This document shows, in pieces, positions 44,715-53,921 of a stretch of 64,000 nucleotides of DNA. The notes beneath the pieces are model-generated. The model did no database searches. It was not told where the DNA came from and saw nothing but the letters and a program-made list of their open reading frames with translations. How positions within the stretch are numbered: position 1 is the stretch's first letter; each line of letters opens with the position of its first letter. The position numbers and the translations under genes are program-made. The DNA comes from Alicyclobacillus tolerans (GTDB lineage: Bacteria > Bacillota > Bacilli > Alicyclobacillales > Alicyclobacillaceae): assembly GCF_900142255.1 (NCBI RefSeq), contig NZ_FRAF01000003.1, positions 1 to 64,000 on the forward strand. Direction: 5' to 3'.

Positions 44715-44795
44715 CCTTGTTTTGGGTGTAGGCTACTCAAAATATAATGTAATGGCGGATATGCATCTACAACCATTCATGGAGGTGGCTTGTTT

Positions 44796-45005
44796 GTGAG
44801 TGAGCCACAGAGACCAGCGGACAGGCGACCTAACGACGAGCCGTTTTTTGTCCCCAAGGTATGCCAGGGTTGTGGTGCGAAGTTGGTTTATTCCTACCTT
44901 TTGGATGCTCCAGATACACCAGAACACGAACGGTGGTACGGTGAGTTTGAGTGCCCCCAATGTAGAGATGGTCTGGTACTGGACGTACCGAAAGGCTATA
45001 TTTAG
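44796..45005 (+). CDS. Zinc-ribbon small protein, 69 aa
   Basis: GTG 44796 lies seven bases after GGAGGTGG. The product contains VCQGCGAKLVYSYLL and, 30 residues on, EFECPQCRDGLVLDV, a CxxC...CxxC zinc ribbon. It sits between the recombinase and the Tn7-like operon, on the same strand. Role unknown; such proteins often act as small DNA or RNA-binding accessories. Confidence 0.65.
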   Translation: MSEPQRPADRRPNDEPFFVPKVCQGCGAKLVYSYLLDAPDTPEHERWYGEFECPQCRDGLVLDVPKGYI

Positions 45006-45017
45006 CTCATAGATATC

Positions 45018-45059
45018 CAATTAGGATGCCTGCTGAGATCAACGCAGTGATCCTAATTG
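45018..45059. repeat. Long inverted repeat upstream of tnsA
   Basis: CAATTAGGAT and ATCCTAATTG form a perfect 10-bp stem around a smaller CTGC/GCAG stem. It begins 12 bases after the zinc-ribbon stop and 160 bases before tnsA. It has no T-run. A transposon-end, recombination or operator site is possible. Confidence 0.5.
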
Positions 45060-45119
45060 CGGCAACTTACGTAGTCGCTGGTTTGAAATAGTTCTATTAC
45101 ATGAGAATACATCGAATAG

Positions 45120-45195
45120 GCGAGCGTTTTGCCAAGCGATTCTCCTTAAAAAAAACGGAGATGCATCGCTTATAGGCAAGGACGCTCGCTTTTTG
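45120..45195 (+). terminator. Long rod-like hairpin with T-run in front of tnsA
   Basis: GCGAGCG (45120-45126) pairs with CGCTCGC (45183-45189), inside it TTTTGCC/GGCAA, AGCGAT/ATCGCT and TCTCC/GGAGA; TTTTTG follows. This is a strong terminator or attenuator placed only 25 bases before the tnsA start, so it may keep host transcription out of the transposition operon. Confidence 0.65.
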
Positions 45196-45219
45196 TCTGT
45201 AGAAAGGGATGTGATACAC

Positions 45220-46014
45220 ATGTCGAAACAGCCATGGACAAAAGAGAAGATGAACAAATGGATACGGGAACGCGGGCAAGGTACGGGTAAGGACTACGTT
45301 CCATGGACCAAAATCATCGACTTTCCATCAATGGGAAGAGCCACCCGCATATTTGGGGTTAAGATTCCGAGGATCTACCATCTGCAATCTGACGGTCAAT
45401 TACGTTGCTTTCTTATATTTGAGTGGTGTGATGCAGTCGTTGATATCCGAGAATCCTTTCCAATGCTTAACATACTGGAAACGATTGATGACAAAGACGA
45501 CCTCCGTTTAGACAAATTTAGGGACAAGGAAACTGGAGTTCCACTGGTGCTCACGACCAGTTTCCTATTGACCGTTCGAGATGACAGCGGGAAGGAGAGA
45601 TTGCTGGCGCGGAGCGTGAAAAACGCCAGCGAACTGAAACGGAGTACCACGATTGAAAATTTGGAGATCCAACGCCGATATTGGCGTGCGAAGGGTGTTG
45701 AGTGGAAGTTAATAACGGACAAACAGATTCCCAAACAGTTTGCGAAGAACATTGCGTGGGTACGCGAAACGTTGCTGGACGACGGTATGGATGCTAATCA
45801 AAAGGCAGAACAAGCTCGATTATTGCATGATGATTTGATAAGACACTCAGATTTGAAACTCAATGACGTGCTCAACGCCTTCGACCACAGAGAAGGGGTA
45901 TCTCAGGGGACGGCACTATATCTGTTCAGATATTTAATCGCCAAGAAGTTGATTCGCATCGATATGAATCAGAGTGTGCAGGTGGCAAGGAAGGTCAAGG
46001 ATATTCTTCAGTGA
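45220..46014 (+). CDS. tnsA: TnsA-type endonuclease subunit of a Tn7-like transposase
   Basis: ATG 45220 (AAAGGG upstream) is chosen over TTG 45193, which lies in the terminator. The 264-residue protein matches TnsA: N-terminal nuclease domain with CFLIFEWCDAVVDIRESFPM (Glu68) and LVLTTSFLLTV, then LLARSVKNASEL (Lys134), and a C-terminal winged-helix region (GTALYLFRYLIAKKLIRIDM). TnsA cuts the 5' strand ends so that transposition is cut-and-paste. Position 114, Asp in canonical TnsA (TTDFL), is Ser here, and the Gln before Lys is also Ser. It is the first gene of tnsABCD. Confidence 0.85.
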   Translation: MSKQPWTKEKMNKWIRERGQGTGKDYVPWTKIIDFPSMGRATRIFGVKIPRIYHLQSDGQLRCFLIFEWCDAVVDIRESFPMLNILETIDDKDDLRLDKFRDKETGVPLVLTTSFLLTVRDDSGKERLLARSVKNASELKRSTTIENLEIQRRYWRAKGVEWKLITDKQIPKQFAKNIAWVRETLLDDGMDANQKAEQARLLHDDLIRHSDLKLNDVLNAFDHREGVSQGTALYLFRYLIAKKLIRIDMNQSVQVARKVKDILQ

Positions 46015-46029
46015 AGGGTGGGGACGGCG

Positions 46030-48165
46030 ATGCCCATGATCGTAAATCAGTTGTTTACGGACGGAAAAGGAAGGCTCTTTAGGATTGTTTTCATAAATAA
46101 AGTCACATCGATGGTGTATGTCATCGCTGTAGATAAGAAACTGTTCCCGCGCTCCATGACGTTTCAGGAGTTTGAGGCTTTTGTTGAAAACCAAGAACTG
46201 CGGATGGTTGACGACAACACTGTTCGGCTGGACTCCGACGGTGATTTGACCGATGTCCAGAGGGAGAAGCGCGACTTCGCATGGGAAGTTGTGCAGTATT
46301 TTTTTCAAATGGTCGAAGGGGAAGAGTATGCGTTTGTCCCTCGCTATCGTCAGGAAGCGATAAAGCAGGCATGCGAAGCGTTCCACATCAGCTACAACAC
46401 CGTGAAAACGTATTTGGTTCGATATTGGTCGGGAGGCGGAGTCAAGAACAGTGTCCTCCCGCGATTTTCAAACTGTGGTGCGCCAGGGCAGGAAAAAAAG
46501 ATTAGCGACAAGAAACGTGGGCGACCTCGTATCCGTGATGGGAATCATGGGGTCAATGTGGATGACAAAATGAAAAAAGCGATTAGGGCTGGGTTGAACA
46601 AGTACTATTACAGCCAGAGGCAGAACAGCTTACGGGTTGCATACGAGTTAACTCTTAGAGACTATTTTTCAACACGGCAAGTGCGGGACGATGGGACAAC
46701 GTATCCAGTACTCTTGGAGTCAATACCGTCATACGCTCAATTTCTCTATTGGGCACGGAAGTGGAATGACCCGAAACGTGAGATCATTACACGGCGCGGT
46801 GCGCGTGCGTATCAACAGAGCAGTCGTACTATTATTGGACATGCCACAATGGACGCTGACCTGGGATGTGCCGACTTATGGGAAATCGACAGCACGGTTC
46901 TGGATGTATGGCTCGTCTCATCTTTGAATTCTAATGTGGTTTGTGGAAGACCGCGTTTGATATTGTGTACCGACGTTTTCAGTCGCCAGATAATGGGATT
47001 TTCGCTAACGTATGAATCGCTAAATGCCTATTCTTCGGCGATGTTGGCACTCGCAATGTCAATGACCAGCAAAGTCGCTTTCTGTGCTCAATTCGGAGTC
47101 AATATCACCGATGAGGACTGGGATTATTGTGTTCCAAATCGCATATTGGCAGATCGCGGAGAGCTAATTGGCTCTCACATCGAGAATGCCGTTGAACAAC
47201 TTGGAATTGCGATTCAGAACAGTCCGCCTTACCGTGCAGACCTCAAGGGTGTCATTGAGCAAATGTTTCATCAAATTCACCTGAAGATCAAACCTTTCGC
47301 TGACGGGGTAGTTGTAAAGGGGAACCGCCCAAGAGAAAGAGGAGAAGTCGATTATCGATTACGCGGGAATTTGACATTGGAGTCGATGAATCAAATCATC
47401 CTAAAGCTCATTATTTTCCACAACAAACATCACGTTTTGGAGGATTACCCTCTGGATGCAAGCATGATTGAAGAAGGGATTGAGAAAATCCCGATCAAGC
47501 TTTGGGAACATGGTCTGAAGCATAAAAAGGGTCAGCTTCGGCGATTGCCACCAGAAACAGTGCGGATGGCGTTGTATCCCAGCGATGAGGCTACCGTAGG
47601 GAGTAGGGGTATATCGTTTAGAGGGCTTCTCTATGCATCACAATACACACTTAGTCAAGGGTGGTTCCAGAGAGCGCGGGCGAAAGGCAGTTGGAAGGTA
47701 AAAGTCAGTTATAACCCGATGGATATGACCCATATTTACATTCGCGATGAAGATGGGCTTGGGGTTCACAAGCTAACGCTATTGGAGCATTTACAGCAGT
47801 ATCGCATGAAAAGCGAGCAAGAGGTCGAGCAAATCCAGGCACTCGAACGCGAGAGAACCAAGCAAAGCAAGGAGCGCGAGTTGCAAGAGAAAATTAGGCT
47901 GTTTGCGGAGATTGATAGCATTGTCCAGGATGCAAGGACAAAGACGGAAGCCGAGCGGGATATCACGTTAAGTAAGACGAAACGGCTTTCAGGGATCAAG
48001 GGAAATCAACGGAGAGAACGGGAATTGGAGCGAGAGAAGATGCGTGACAATCCGAAGGTAGAAGATGTTCCGTCGATTTTGACGTTCCACGATGATGACG
48101 GGGATGACCTGGAGCTATTCAGAACGGTTCAAGAGCGGAACTGGGGTGGTTCATATGGGGAGTAG
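46030..48165 (+). CDS. tnsB: TnsB-type DDE transposase
   Basis: 711 residues. The RNase H-like core shows Asp287 in LWEIDSTVLDVWL, Asp375 in RILADRGELIG and Glu410 in KGVIEQMFHQIH, the DDE triad that joins 3' ends to target DNA. N-terminal helix-turn-helix regions bind the transposon ends, and the C-terminal charged helix contacts TnsC. ATG 46030 is taken; GTG 46018 is in frame. It starts 15 bases after tnsA and overlaps tnsC by 11. Confidence 0.93.
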   Translation: MPMIVNQLFTDGKGRLFRIVFINKVTSMVYVIAVDKKLFPRSMTFQEFEAFVENQELRMVDDNTVRLDSDGDLTDVQREKRDFAWEVVQYFFQMVEGEEYAFVPRYRQEAIKQACEAFHISYNTVKTYLVRYWSGGGVKNSVLPRFSNCGAPGQEKKISDKKRGRPRIRDGNHGVNVDDKMKKAIRAGLNKYYYSQRQNSLRVAYELTLRDYFSTRQVRDDGTTYPVLLESIPSYAQFLYWARKWNDPKREIITRRGARAYQQSSRTIIGHATMDADLGCADLWEIDSTVLDVWLVSSLNSNVVCGRPRLILCTDVFSRQIMGFSLTYESLNAYSSAMLALAMSMTSKVAFCAQFGVNITDEDWDYCVPNRILADRGELIGSHIENAVEQLGIAIQNSPPYRADLKGVIEQMFHQIHLKIKPFADGVVVKGNRPRERGEVDYRLRGNLTLESMNQIILKLIIFHNKHHVLEDYPLDASMIEEGIEKIPIKLWEHGLKHKKGQLRRLPPETVRMALYPSDEATVGSRGISFRGLLYASQYTLSQGWFQRARAKGSWKVKVSYNPMDMTHIYIRDEDGLGVHKLTLLEHLQQYRMKSEQEVEQIQALERERTKQSKERELQEKIRLFAEIDSIVQDARTKTEAERDITLSKTKRLSGIKGNQRRERELEREKMRDNPKVEDVPSILTFHDDDGDDLELFRTVQERNWGGSYGE

Positions 48166-49639
48166 GGTCTATTTACCAAATGGTACTGAGGCGCAGTTGG
48201 CTGTCTATTATGAACCTCAAGTACACGAATTCCGTAATCCGCTGATTCAAGCTTTGCCGCCAATGGTCAGTAAGCCCGAGATCATTGAGAAGATGACTCG
48301 CATGCCGCGCTTTAATGCCAGTGAACGAATGTTACCTGCTGAAATTCGGGTTCATTTGCTTCAACGCTTATTCGATGTGTATACACCACTCCCCATCAAT
48401 GTCCAAGTGTGGGAGCTTATACATTCGCTTTTAATCCAGAGCTACGTGTCAAGGAACCCATTTGACGCGACCTATAAGCAATTTGTGTCCAGCACGGGTA
48501 AACAGATTATCGAACGGAAATACAACGTGCACACGACCCTTAACTACCGTTCGACTGCTTGCGCTGGCACCCTCATCGGGGTTTCGGGGATGGGGAAGAC
48601 CACCACAGTAAATCGCGTTCTCAGCCACATTCCGCAGGTTATCATTCACAACGAGTATGAGCAACAGCATTTCGATCAGATTCAATTGGTGTGGATGAAA
48701 TTAGAAACCCCATACAATTCGAGTGTAAAGGCACTGTGCCTGCAGTATTTTACCAAGTTGGATGAAATCTTAGGTACGAATAATCTGAAGAAACTTGTCT
48801 CCAGGAACCTTTCGGTCGATGCAATGGTTCCCTACATTGCACAATCCAGCAGGAACGTCGGGCTGGGACTTTTAGTTCTGGATGAATCGCAATTCCTCTC
48901 CAAACGTGGCGGTAGTCAACTCGTTGATTTTCTTGTGTCGCTGATAAACGGGGGACTCAGCATTTTGCTTATAGGCACCCCTTCCTCGTATGCACTCTTT
49001 GAAGGTGAATTTCGTATCGCACGTCGGCTAACAGGTAATAAGGAAATCTTATGGAATGCCATGAAAAACGACCAAACGTTTCGCTTGTTTTTGGAGGGGA
49101 TCTGGCGTTACCAGTGGTTGAGGGACTATACACCGCTATCCAATGAACTGGTTTCGGCAATATTTGAAGAAACACAGGGGATATCGGATTTGGTGATCAA
49201 GCTTTACCTCTATGCCCAACAGTTCTCTATTGAGCGTGGCTTCGAGATGATTACTCCAGAAATCATACGAAGAGTTGCCAAAGATCACTTCAGGCTGATG
49301 AAACCCATGCTCGATGCGTTGAAGACGGGGAATCCTTATAAAATTGCCCAATTTGATGACCTGAGAATACTGGATGCGAAGGAACGGGCATCATCATCAC
49401 ATCCCAAACCGCCAGTTCAAAAAAGGACAAACAGTGTGAAAAAGGAAATGAAAGTAACCATCCCATCTAAACCAACACCAATTTTGGAGAAACCAAAGAG
49501 AAGCGTTGATTATAGGGATGGGGATTTGAGGAGATGTTTTCGGGTAGCGAAGCAAGAAGATGTTGCCCCTGAGATCGTTCTGGAGCGTGAGGGATACATT
49601 GACGACATGAAAGTATGGACAGAGGGTGGCAAGCTATGA
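48155..49639 (+). CDS. tnsC: TnsC-type AAA+ regulator
   Basis: 494 residues; ATG 48155 has GGGGTGG upstream and overlaps tnsB. Walker A is TLIGVSGMGKTTTVNRVL (about 141-149) and Walker B LGLLVLDESQFLSKRG (about 236-245), followed by the sensor-like LSILLIGTPSS. TnsC links the target-selecting protein to TnsAB and prevents repeated insertion near an existing copy. The C-terminal tail is long, basic and Pro-rich. The final ATGA overlaps the tnsD start. Confidence 0.92.
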   Translation: MGSRVYLPNGTEAQLAVYYEPQVHEFRNPLIQALPPMVSKPEIIEKMTRMPRFNASERMLPAEIRVHLLQRLFDVYTPLPINVQVWELIHSLLIQSYVSRNPFDATYKQFVSSTGKQIIERKYNVHTTLNYRSTACAGTLIGVSGMGKTTTVNRVLSHIPQVIIHNEYEQQHFDQIQLVWMKLETPYNSSVKALCLQYFTKLDEILGTNNLKKLVSRNLSVDAMVPYIAQSSRNVGLGLLVLDESQFLSKRGGSQLVDFLVSLINGGLSILLIGTPSSYALFEGEFRIARRLTGNKEILWNAMKNDQTFRLFLEGIWRYQWLRDYTPLSNELVSAIFEETQGISDLVIKLYLYAQQFSIERGFEMITPEIIRRVAKDHFRLMKPMLDALKTGNPYKIAQFDDLRILDAKERASSSHPKPPVQKRTNSVKKEMKVTIPSKPTPILEKPKRSVDYRDGDLRRCFRVAKQEDVAPEIVLEREGYIDDMKVWTEGGKL

Positions 49640-51153
49640 TGAATTTTATCCCGCAAATCTACAGCGACGAGTTGCTTTACTCCGCCCTCGCACGATATAA
49701 ACGCATGTGCGGGATGGTGAGCAGAAGAGCATTTTTGAAAGACGTGTACGGAGAGAGTAAGATGTTGACCTCGATATTCTTCCCGCAGTATCTCCAGTGT
49801 TTACGGGAGAACCTGCCCCCTTATTCGAAGGTTACGGTCAATGAACTGGTATGGAATCATACAATGTTGCCATTTTATACCTCGTTTCTTTCTCAGGAAC
49901 GTTCAGACAGTATCCATGGCATGATGGTCAAAGGCTGTGGTAAGAGCATAGAGAACCTTGTAGGATTCAGCGGCGGGAAGGTAAAACCATATAATCGATT
50001 ACGGTATTGCCCCAGGTGTTACTCGGAAGACATGGATGAGTTCGGAGAAAGCTTTTGGCGCAGGCTTCATCAGGTTCCTGGCGTGCTGTATTGCCCGAAA
50101 CATGGGGTATTGTTGAAAAGTACCATCGTGCCATCAACGGAGAAGTATGCAGACTATTGGTGCGCTGACAGTGATGTGTGTAATGCGGTTGTTGAAAATG
50201 ATACATACGCAGAGAGGGTCAAGGAACTGAATCGGACGTACATACAAAATGCAATGTTTTTGATGAGTGGCGATTATAAGAAGAAGGAACTCCACAATAT
50301 TGTTGATTATTATGTGGATCGGTTACGGGAGAGAGGGTTTGCTTCGCAAAGGGGATTCATTTACGTCCAGGATTTTGTAGATGAATTCCTTCGCTTTTAT
50401 CCTTCTGATTATTTGTCGTTGATGCAAAGCGATGTGAATGTAACCCAGAAAGCGAACTGGTTGCGGCTGTTTGTCCGAAACAACGGTAAAAATCGTAGCC
50501 CGCTACGGCATCTTCTGGTATTGCAGTTTCTTGGGGTCAGCGCAGAAGAATTTTTTCATGAACAATCTGCAACGGGCAAAATTATGGCACGGGTGAACCA
50601 CGCCCCTTCGTTTGATCTCGAACAGCGGCGAAAGGCATGGTTAAAGATTATCGAGGAGAACCCAGGATTGAATCGAAGTCAACTCAAGGAGATTGGGAAA
50701 GGGCTACACACCTGGATATATAAGCATGACAGGGATTGGTACGACCATGTAACGCCACGGGTTCGGAAAAGGAAGAAGCGTTCCCCAGTGATTGACTGGG
50801 AGAAGAGAGACGAAGAGTGTTTGACTCTGGCAAAACAGGCGGTTGAGTCTATATTGAATCGAGAAGGGAAACCCATTCGCGTGTTACCTGCAACCATTCG
50901 CCAAGAAATTGGTGTAAGGAGATGGCTTGATAATCCAAAACTCGTGCGGACTCGGCGATTTATCCAGCAGGTCACGGAAGACATCAACTCATATCGCATC
51001 AGAAAGATTAAGTGGGCGATTGATGAGCTTGAGCGTGAGGGGATGAGCGTGATGGTCTACAAAGTTCAGTTGCGAGCAGGATTCGGCGGGAATAATAAGG
51101 AACTTGCGAAACTGATTGTCAGAGTTCTGGATATCGGGCACTTGTCTCCTTAA
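49636..51153 (+). CDS. tnsD: TnsD/TniQ-type target-selection protein
   Basis: 505 residues; ATG 49636 overlaps the tnsC stop. The TniQ domain begins FIPQIYSDELLYSALARYKR; zinc ligands appear in RYCPRCYSEDMDEFG and VLYCPKHGVLL, with another Cys pair near residue 175. The long C-terminal half contains the repeated basic helix-turn-helix part (HTWIYKHDRDWYDHV, RKIKWAIDELEREGMSVMVY) that reads a specific attachment site in TnsD proteins. The target gene is not known. No TnsE and no CRISPR genes follow. Confidence 0.9.
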   Translation: MMNFIPQIYSDELLYSALARYKRMCGMVSRRAFLKDVYGESKMLTSIFFPQYLQCLRENLPPYSKVTVNELVWNHTMLPFYTSFLSQERSDSIHGMMVKGCGKSIENLVGFSGGKVKPYNRLRYCPRCYSEDMDEFGESFWRRLHQVPGVLYCPKHGVLLKSTIVPSTEKYADYWCADSDVCNAVVENDTYAERVKELNRTYIQNAMFLMSGDYKKKELHNIVDYYVDRLRERGFASQRGFIYVQDFVDEFLRFYPSDYLSLMQSDVNVTQKANWLRLFVRNNGKNRSPLRHLLVLQFLGVSAEEFFHEQSATGKIMARVNHAPSFDLEQRRKAWLKIIEENPGLNRSQLKEIGKGLHTWIYKHDRDWYDHVTPRVRKRKKRSPVIDWEKRDEECLTLAKQAVESILNREGKPIRVLPATIRQEIGVRRWLDNPKLVRTRRFIQQVTEDINSYRIRKIKWAIDELEREGMSVMVYKVQLRAGFGGNNKELAKLIVRVLDIGHLSP

Positions 51154-51298
51154 TTAGCTTTCGTGAACTACATTCCAGATCTAAAATTGGGACGTTAGCA
51201 CAATAGTTTACTGATGTAGTTGTCACTTGATAGGTTGAGAAGGCGGGGTGAGTGTTGATAGTTATAGGCATAAATGAGAACAAGGGGTATGAATTTTT

Positions 51299-51619
51299 AT
51301 GCTATTTAAAGCGATGGCTCTGTTTGTCGTGGCGGGGTTGGCCGAAATCGGTGGGGGATATCTTATCTGGCAATGGTTACGGAACGGGAAACCACTTTGG
51401 GTTGGAATACTGGGAGCAGTTATTATGGTTGTGTATGGGGTAGTTGCAACTCGCCAGGAGTTCTCGTTTGGTAAGACTTACGCCGCTTACGGTGGTATCT
51501 TTATCGTGATGGCTGTACTTTGGGGCTGGCTTGTCGATAGGAAAATTCCTGATCTGAGCGAATGGATTGGCGCGGGGATTTGCTTGGTTGGGGTATTCGT
51601 CATGTTGCTAAAAAGGTGA
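51299..51619 (+). CDS. YnfA/UPF0060 membrane protein, copy 1
   Basis: 106 residues with four hydrophobic helices: LFKAMALFVVAGLAEIGGGY, WVGILGAVIMVVYGVVAT, TYAAYGGIFIVMAVLWGWLV and WIGAGICLVGVFVMLL. This is the complete YnfA/SMR-like small membrane family, often beside metal or arsenic resistance genes. ATG 51299 has no strong ribosome site but is the conserved start. A second, frameshifted copy is at 62630-62964. Confidence 0.85.
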   Translation: MLFKAMALFVVAGLAEIGGGYLIWQWLRNGKPLWVGILGAVIMVVYGVVATRQEFSFGKTYAAYGGIFIVMAVLWGWLVDRKIPDLSEWIGAGICLVGVFVMLLKR

Positions 51620-51716
51620 TGTTCGGGCTACAGAAAATCCTGCAGACGGTCTAATCCATTTACTTACGAGGACTTCAAGTATGCAGTGAAAGCCCAAGAG
51701 TAAAATACCCGAAATG

Positions 51717-51751
51717 AAATGCGCCTCTTCTCGACTAAGCGAGGCGCATTT
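51717..51751. terminator. Bidirectional terminator between ynfA-like and arsenic operons
   Basis: AAATGCGCCTC / GAGGCGCATTT is an 11-bp perfect stem with A-runs and T-runs on its two sides, serving both the 51299 gene and the minus-strand operon. Confidence 0.85.
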
Positions 51752-51766
51752 GTATTAAGGCGAAAA

Positions 51767-52048
51767 CTAACAATTGTTTTGTCCAACCAGCACAAGTCCT
51801 GAGCTGGCTTCTGTACATTGGAAATCCAACGTAACAGCTTGTGTATGCGGAACCACTCGGTTTTCTATGGCGACCTTGATGCCATTGATGATTTGGACGA
51901 TATCATCATCGTGCGGTTCATCGAGTGACAAGCCAAGTTTTGGTCCACAACAACCTGCTCCAGCAAATACGACTCGAATACCTTCTGACTGATGTTGTTG
52001 TAACAAACCATCGATAAATCTTTTTCCTGCGTCTGTGATCTGCATCAT
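51767..52048 (-). CDS. HesB/IscA-like Fe-S protein of the arsenic operon
   Basis: 93 residues with the IscA-like fold: QITDAGKRFIDGLLQQ, IRVVFAGAGCCGPKLGLSLD and a late Cys (FQCTEASSG). The A-type scaffold Cys-Gly-Cys motif near the end is absent, so it is a variant whose CC pair in GAGCCG may bind metal or arsenite. Its ATG overlaps the trxB stop, so it is the last gene of the operon. Such HesB variants are recurrent in arsenic islands. Confidence 0.7.
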   Translation of the reverse strand: MMQITDAGKRFIDGLLQQHQSEGIRVVFAGAGCCGPKLGLSLDEPHDDDIVQIINGIKVAIENRVVPHTQAVTLDFQCTEASSGLVLVGQNNC

Positions 52049-52989
52049 ACCGCACTCCCTTCATGTACCCCAATGTTCTCTAAATACCGCTCACACTCTA
52101 AAGCCGCCATACATCCTGAACCAGCGGCGGTAATGGCTTGTCGAAACTTGTGATCTTGTACGTCGCCGCAGGCAAAGACACCAGGAATATTGGTTTCAGT
52201 TGTCCCAGGTTTCACGACAATGTATCCGAGGTCGTCGGTTTCAATCTGACCGTTCAAAAAGGAGGTATTGGGCTTGTGCCCAATCGCAACAAATATTCCG
52301 TCCGTCTCAAGAATCTCTGCAATACCCGTTTCGTTGTGCTGGACTTTCAGCCCCGTCACGCGATTGCCTTCCGATACGACTTCGACAGGCGTGCAATCTA
52401 AGCTCCATCTGATTTTGGGATTGTTGCGTGCACGTTCCTGCATGATTTTCGATGCACGCAGTTCGTTGCGGCGGTGGACGATGCGAACTTCTGACGCGAA
52501 TTTCGTCAAGAAGATTGCCTCTTCCATCGCTGAATCTCCACCACCGACCACAATGATTTTCTTCCCTCTAAAGAAGAATCCATCACATGTAGCGCAAGTG
52601 CTGACTCCGCGCCCCACGTTTTCGATCTCACCTGGGATACCAAGCATTTTCGCGGAGGCTCCTGTTGAGATGATCAGGGTCTTTGTTTCCAACTCCTCCG
52701 TTCTATCGACTTGAAGTTTAAATACATTCCCTGAAAGGTCTACTTTGTTTACCCACCCACGAACAAACTCTGCTCCGAACTTTTCTGCTTGCTTCCGCAT
52801 GTTTTCCATCAGTTCGGGACCCATAATGCCATCTGGGAAACCAGGGAAGTTCTCGACCTCAGTAGTAAGTGTTAGCTGACCACCTGGCTCATTTCCTTCA
52901 ATGACCAGCGGTCTAAGGTTTGCCCGCGCAAGATATATGGCGGCGGTCAGTCCCGCAGGTCCCGTTCCAATGACAACGACTTGTCGCAT
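52045..52989 (-). CDS. trxB: Thioredoxin reductase
   Basis: 314 residues with FAD motif VVIGTGPAGLTAAIYLARA, redox CATC in GVSTCATCDGFFFRG, NADPH loop VVGGGDSAMEEAIFL and GVFACGDVQDHKFRQA. It reduces thioredoxin with NADPH, and thioredoxin is the electron donor of the neighbouring ArsC. It follows arsI with a 15-base gap. Complete and at standard length. Confidence 0.93.
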   Translation of the reverse strand: MRQVVVIGTGPAGLTAAIYLARANLRPLVIEGNEPGGQLTLTTEVENFPGFPDGIMGPELMENMRKQAEKFGAEFVRGWVNKVDLSGNVFKLQVDRTEELETKTLIISTGASAKMLGIPGEIENVGRGVSTCATCDGFFFRGKKIIVVGGGDSAMEEAIFLTKFASEVRIVHRRNELRASKIMQERARNNPKIRWSLDCTPVEVVSEGNRVTGLKVQHNETGIAEILETDGIFVAIGHKPNTSFLNGQIETDDLGYIVVKPGTTETNIPGVFACGDVQDHKFRQAITAAGSGCMAALECERYLENIGVHEGSAV

Positions 52990-53004
52990 GTTTATCCGCT
53001 CCCG

Positions 53005-53481
53005 TTACTTGCTTTTTGAGGGAATATCAATTTGAATAAAGCTCGGTTGTGCAGGTGGTGCACAGCAAAGAGAAAGATTATGGCGGGCATCGTCTGCACT
53101 CTCAAACTCGCTGTCTTCTTTCGTGTAGAAAATCTCCCATGCGTTTCCGTCTGGGTCATATACCCACACTTTGTCTTGGACTGCGTAACAACAGGTTGTA
53201 TTCATCTCATCGATAAGAACTAAGTTGTTTTGGCGCAGACGTTCGCCCATCTCTAAAACTTCTTCGGTATTGTTGACCTGAAAACCCAAGTGGTTGAGTA
53301 CGCCGTTTTTCTCGAATGGACGGACATTCAAAGAAAAGTGAAGGGCTGGCTCATCAAGTTCAAATTTGGCGTAGTTATCCTTGACCTTGGTTGGTTCTGC
53401 GCCAAAGAAGGCACGGTAGAACTTCAAGGATGCCTCTAAATCGGTGCAATTCACGGCAACGTGCATTCGTTTAATCGTCAT
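53005..53481 (-). CDS. arsI: ArsI/CadI-type C-As lyase or VOC protein
   Basis: 158 residues of the VOC fold: [20 protein letters not shown] (His ligand), [16 protein letters not shown] (second His), [20 protein letters not shown] and [11 protein letters not shown] (Glu ligand). The adjacent Cys pair holding the organoarsenical in ArsI is present. The enzyme splits the C-As bond of trivalent methyl- or aryl-arsenicals. The ATG overlaps the arsC stop. A Cys pair at the C-terminus (LCCAPP) is an extra possible arsenic-binding site. Confidence 0.85.
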   Translation of the reverse strand: MTIKRMHVAVNCTDLEASLKFYRAFFGAEPTKVKDNYAKFELDEPALHFSLNVRPFEKNGVLNHLGFQVNNTEEVLEMGERLRQNNLVLIDEMNTTCCYAVQDKVWVYDPDGNAWEIFYTKEDSEFESADDARHNLSLCCAPPAQPSFIQIDIPSKSK

Positions 53482-53906
53482 TGGTTGATTTCCTCCTCTA
53501 AGAATTTCGCAATGCGTTCTTTAATCGCATCCCTTACTTCATGAAACTTCGCGGTAATTTCATCGTCAGATCCCGTTACTTTAGCTGGGTCTTCAAATCC
53601 CCAGTGCAAGCGATGGACATGTGGTGGAGTGACGGGACATTTATCATTGGCATCGCCGCAAAGCGTGATCACATAGTCGGCTTTGTTCAGAATCTCAGGG
53701 TCAATTAAATCGGACGTGTGGTGGGAGATGTCCACTCCTGCATCCTTCATGGCAGAGACGGCTCTTGGATTGAGACCGTGTGTTTCAATGCCTGCACTAT
53801 AAACCTCAACCTTATCCCCACCGAGATGTCTTGCCCAACCTTCTGCCATTTGGCTTCGACATGAGTTGCCCGTACACAAGAAATAAATAAGCGGTTTGTT
53901 TGCCAT
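53478..53906 (-). CDS. arsC: Thioredoxin-coupled arsenate reductase ArsC
   Basis: 142 residues starting with the phosphatase-like loop [16 protein letters not shown] (first catalytic Cys) and carrying the second and third Cys in [13 protein letters not shown]. This triad is diagnostic of the low-molecular-weight-phosphatase, thioredoxin-linked class, matching the trxB gene in the same operon. It reduces arsenate to arsenite for export by Acr3. Complete. Confidence 0.95.
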   Translation of the reverse strand: MANKPLIYFLCTGNSCRSQMAEGWARHLGGDKVEVYSAGIETHGLNPRAVSAMKDAGVDISHHTSDLIDPEILNKADYVITLCGDANDKCPVTPPHVHRLHWGFEDPAKVTGSDDEITAKFHEVRDAIKERIAKFLEEEINQ

Positions 53907-53921
53907 GAGAAATTCCTCCCT

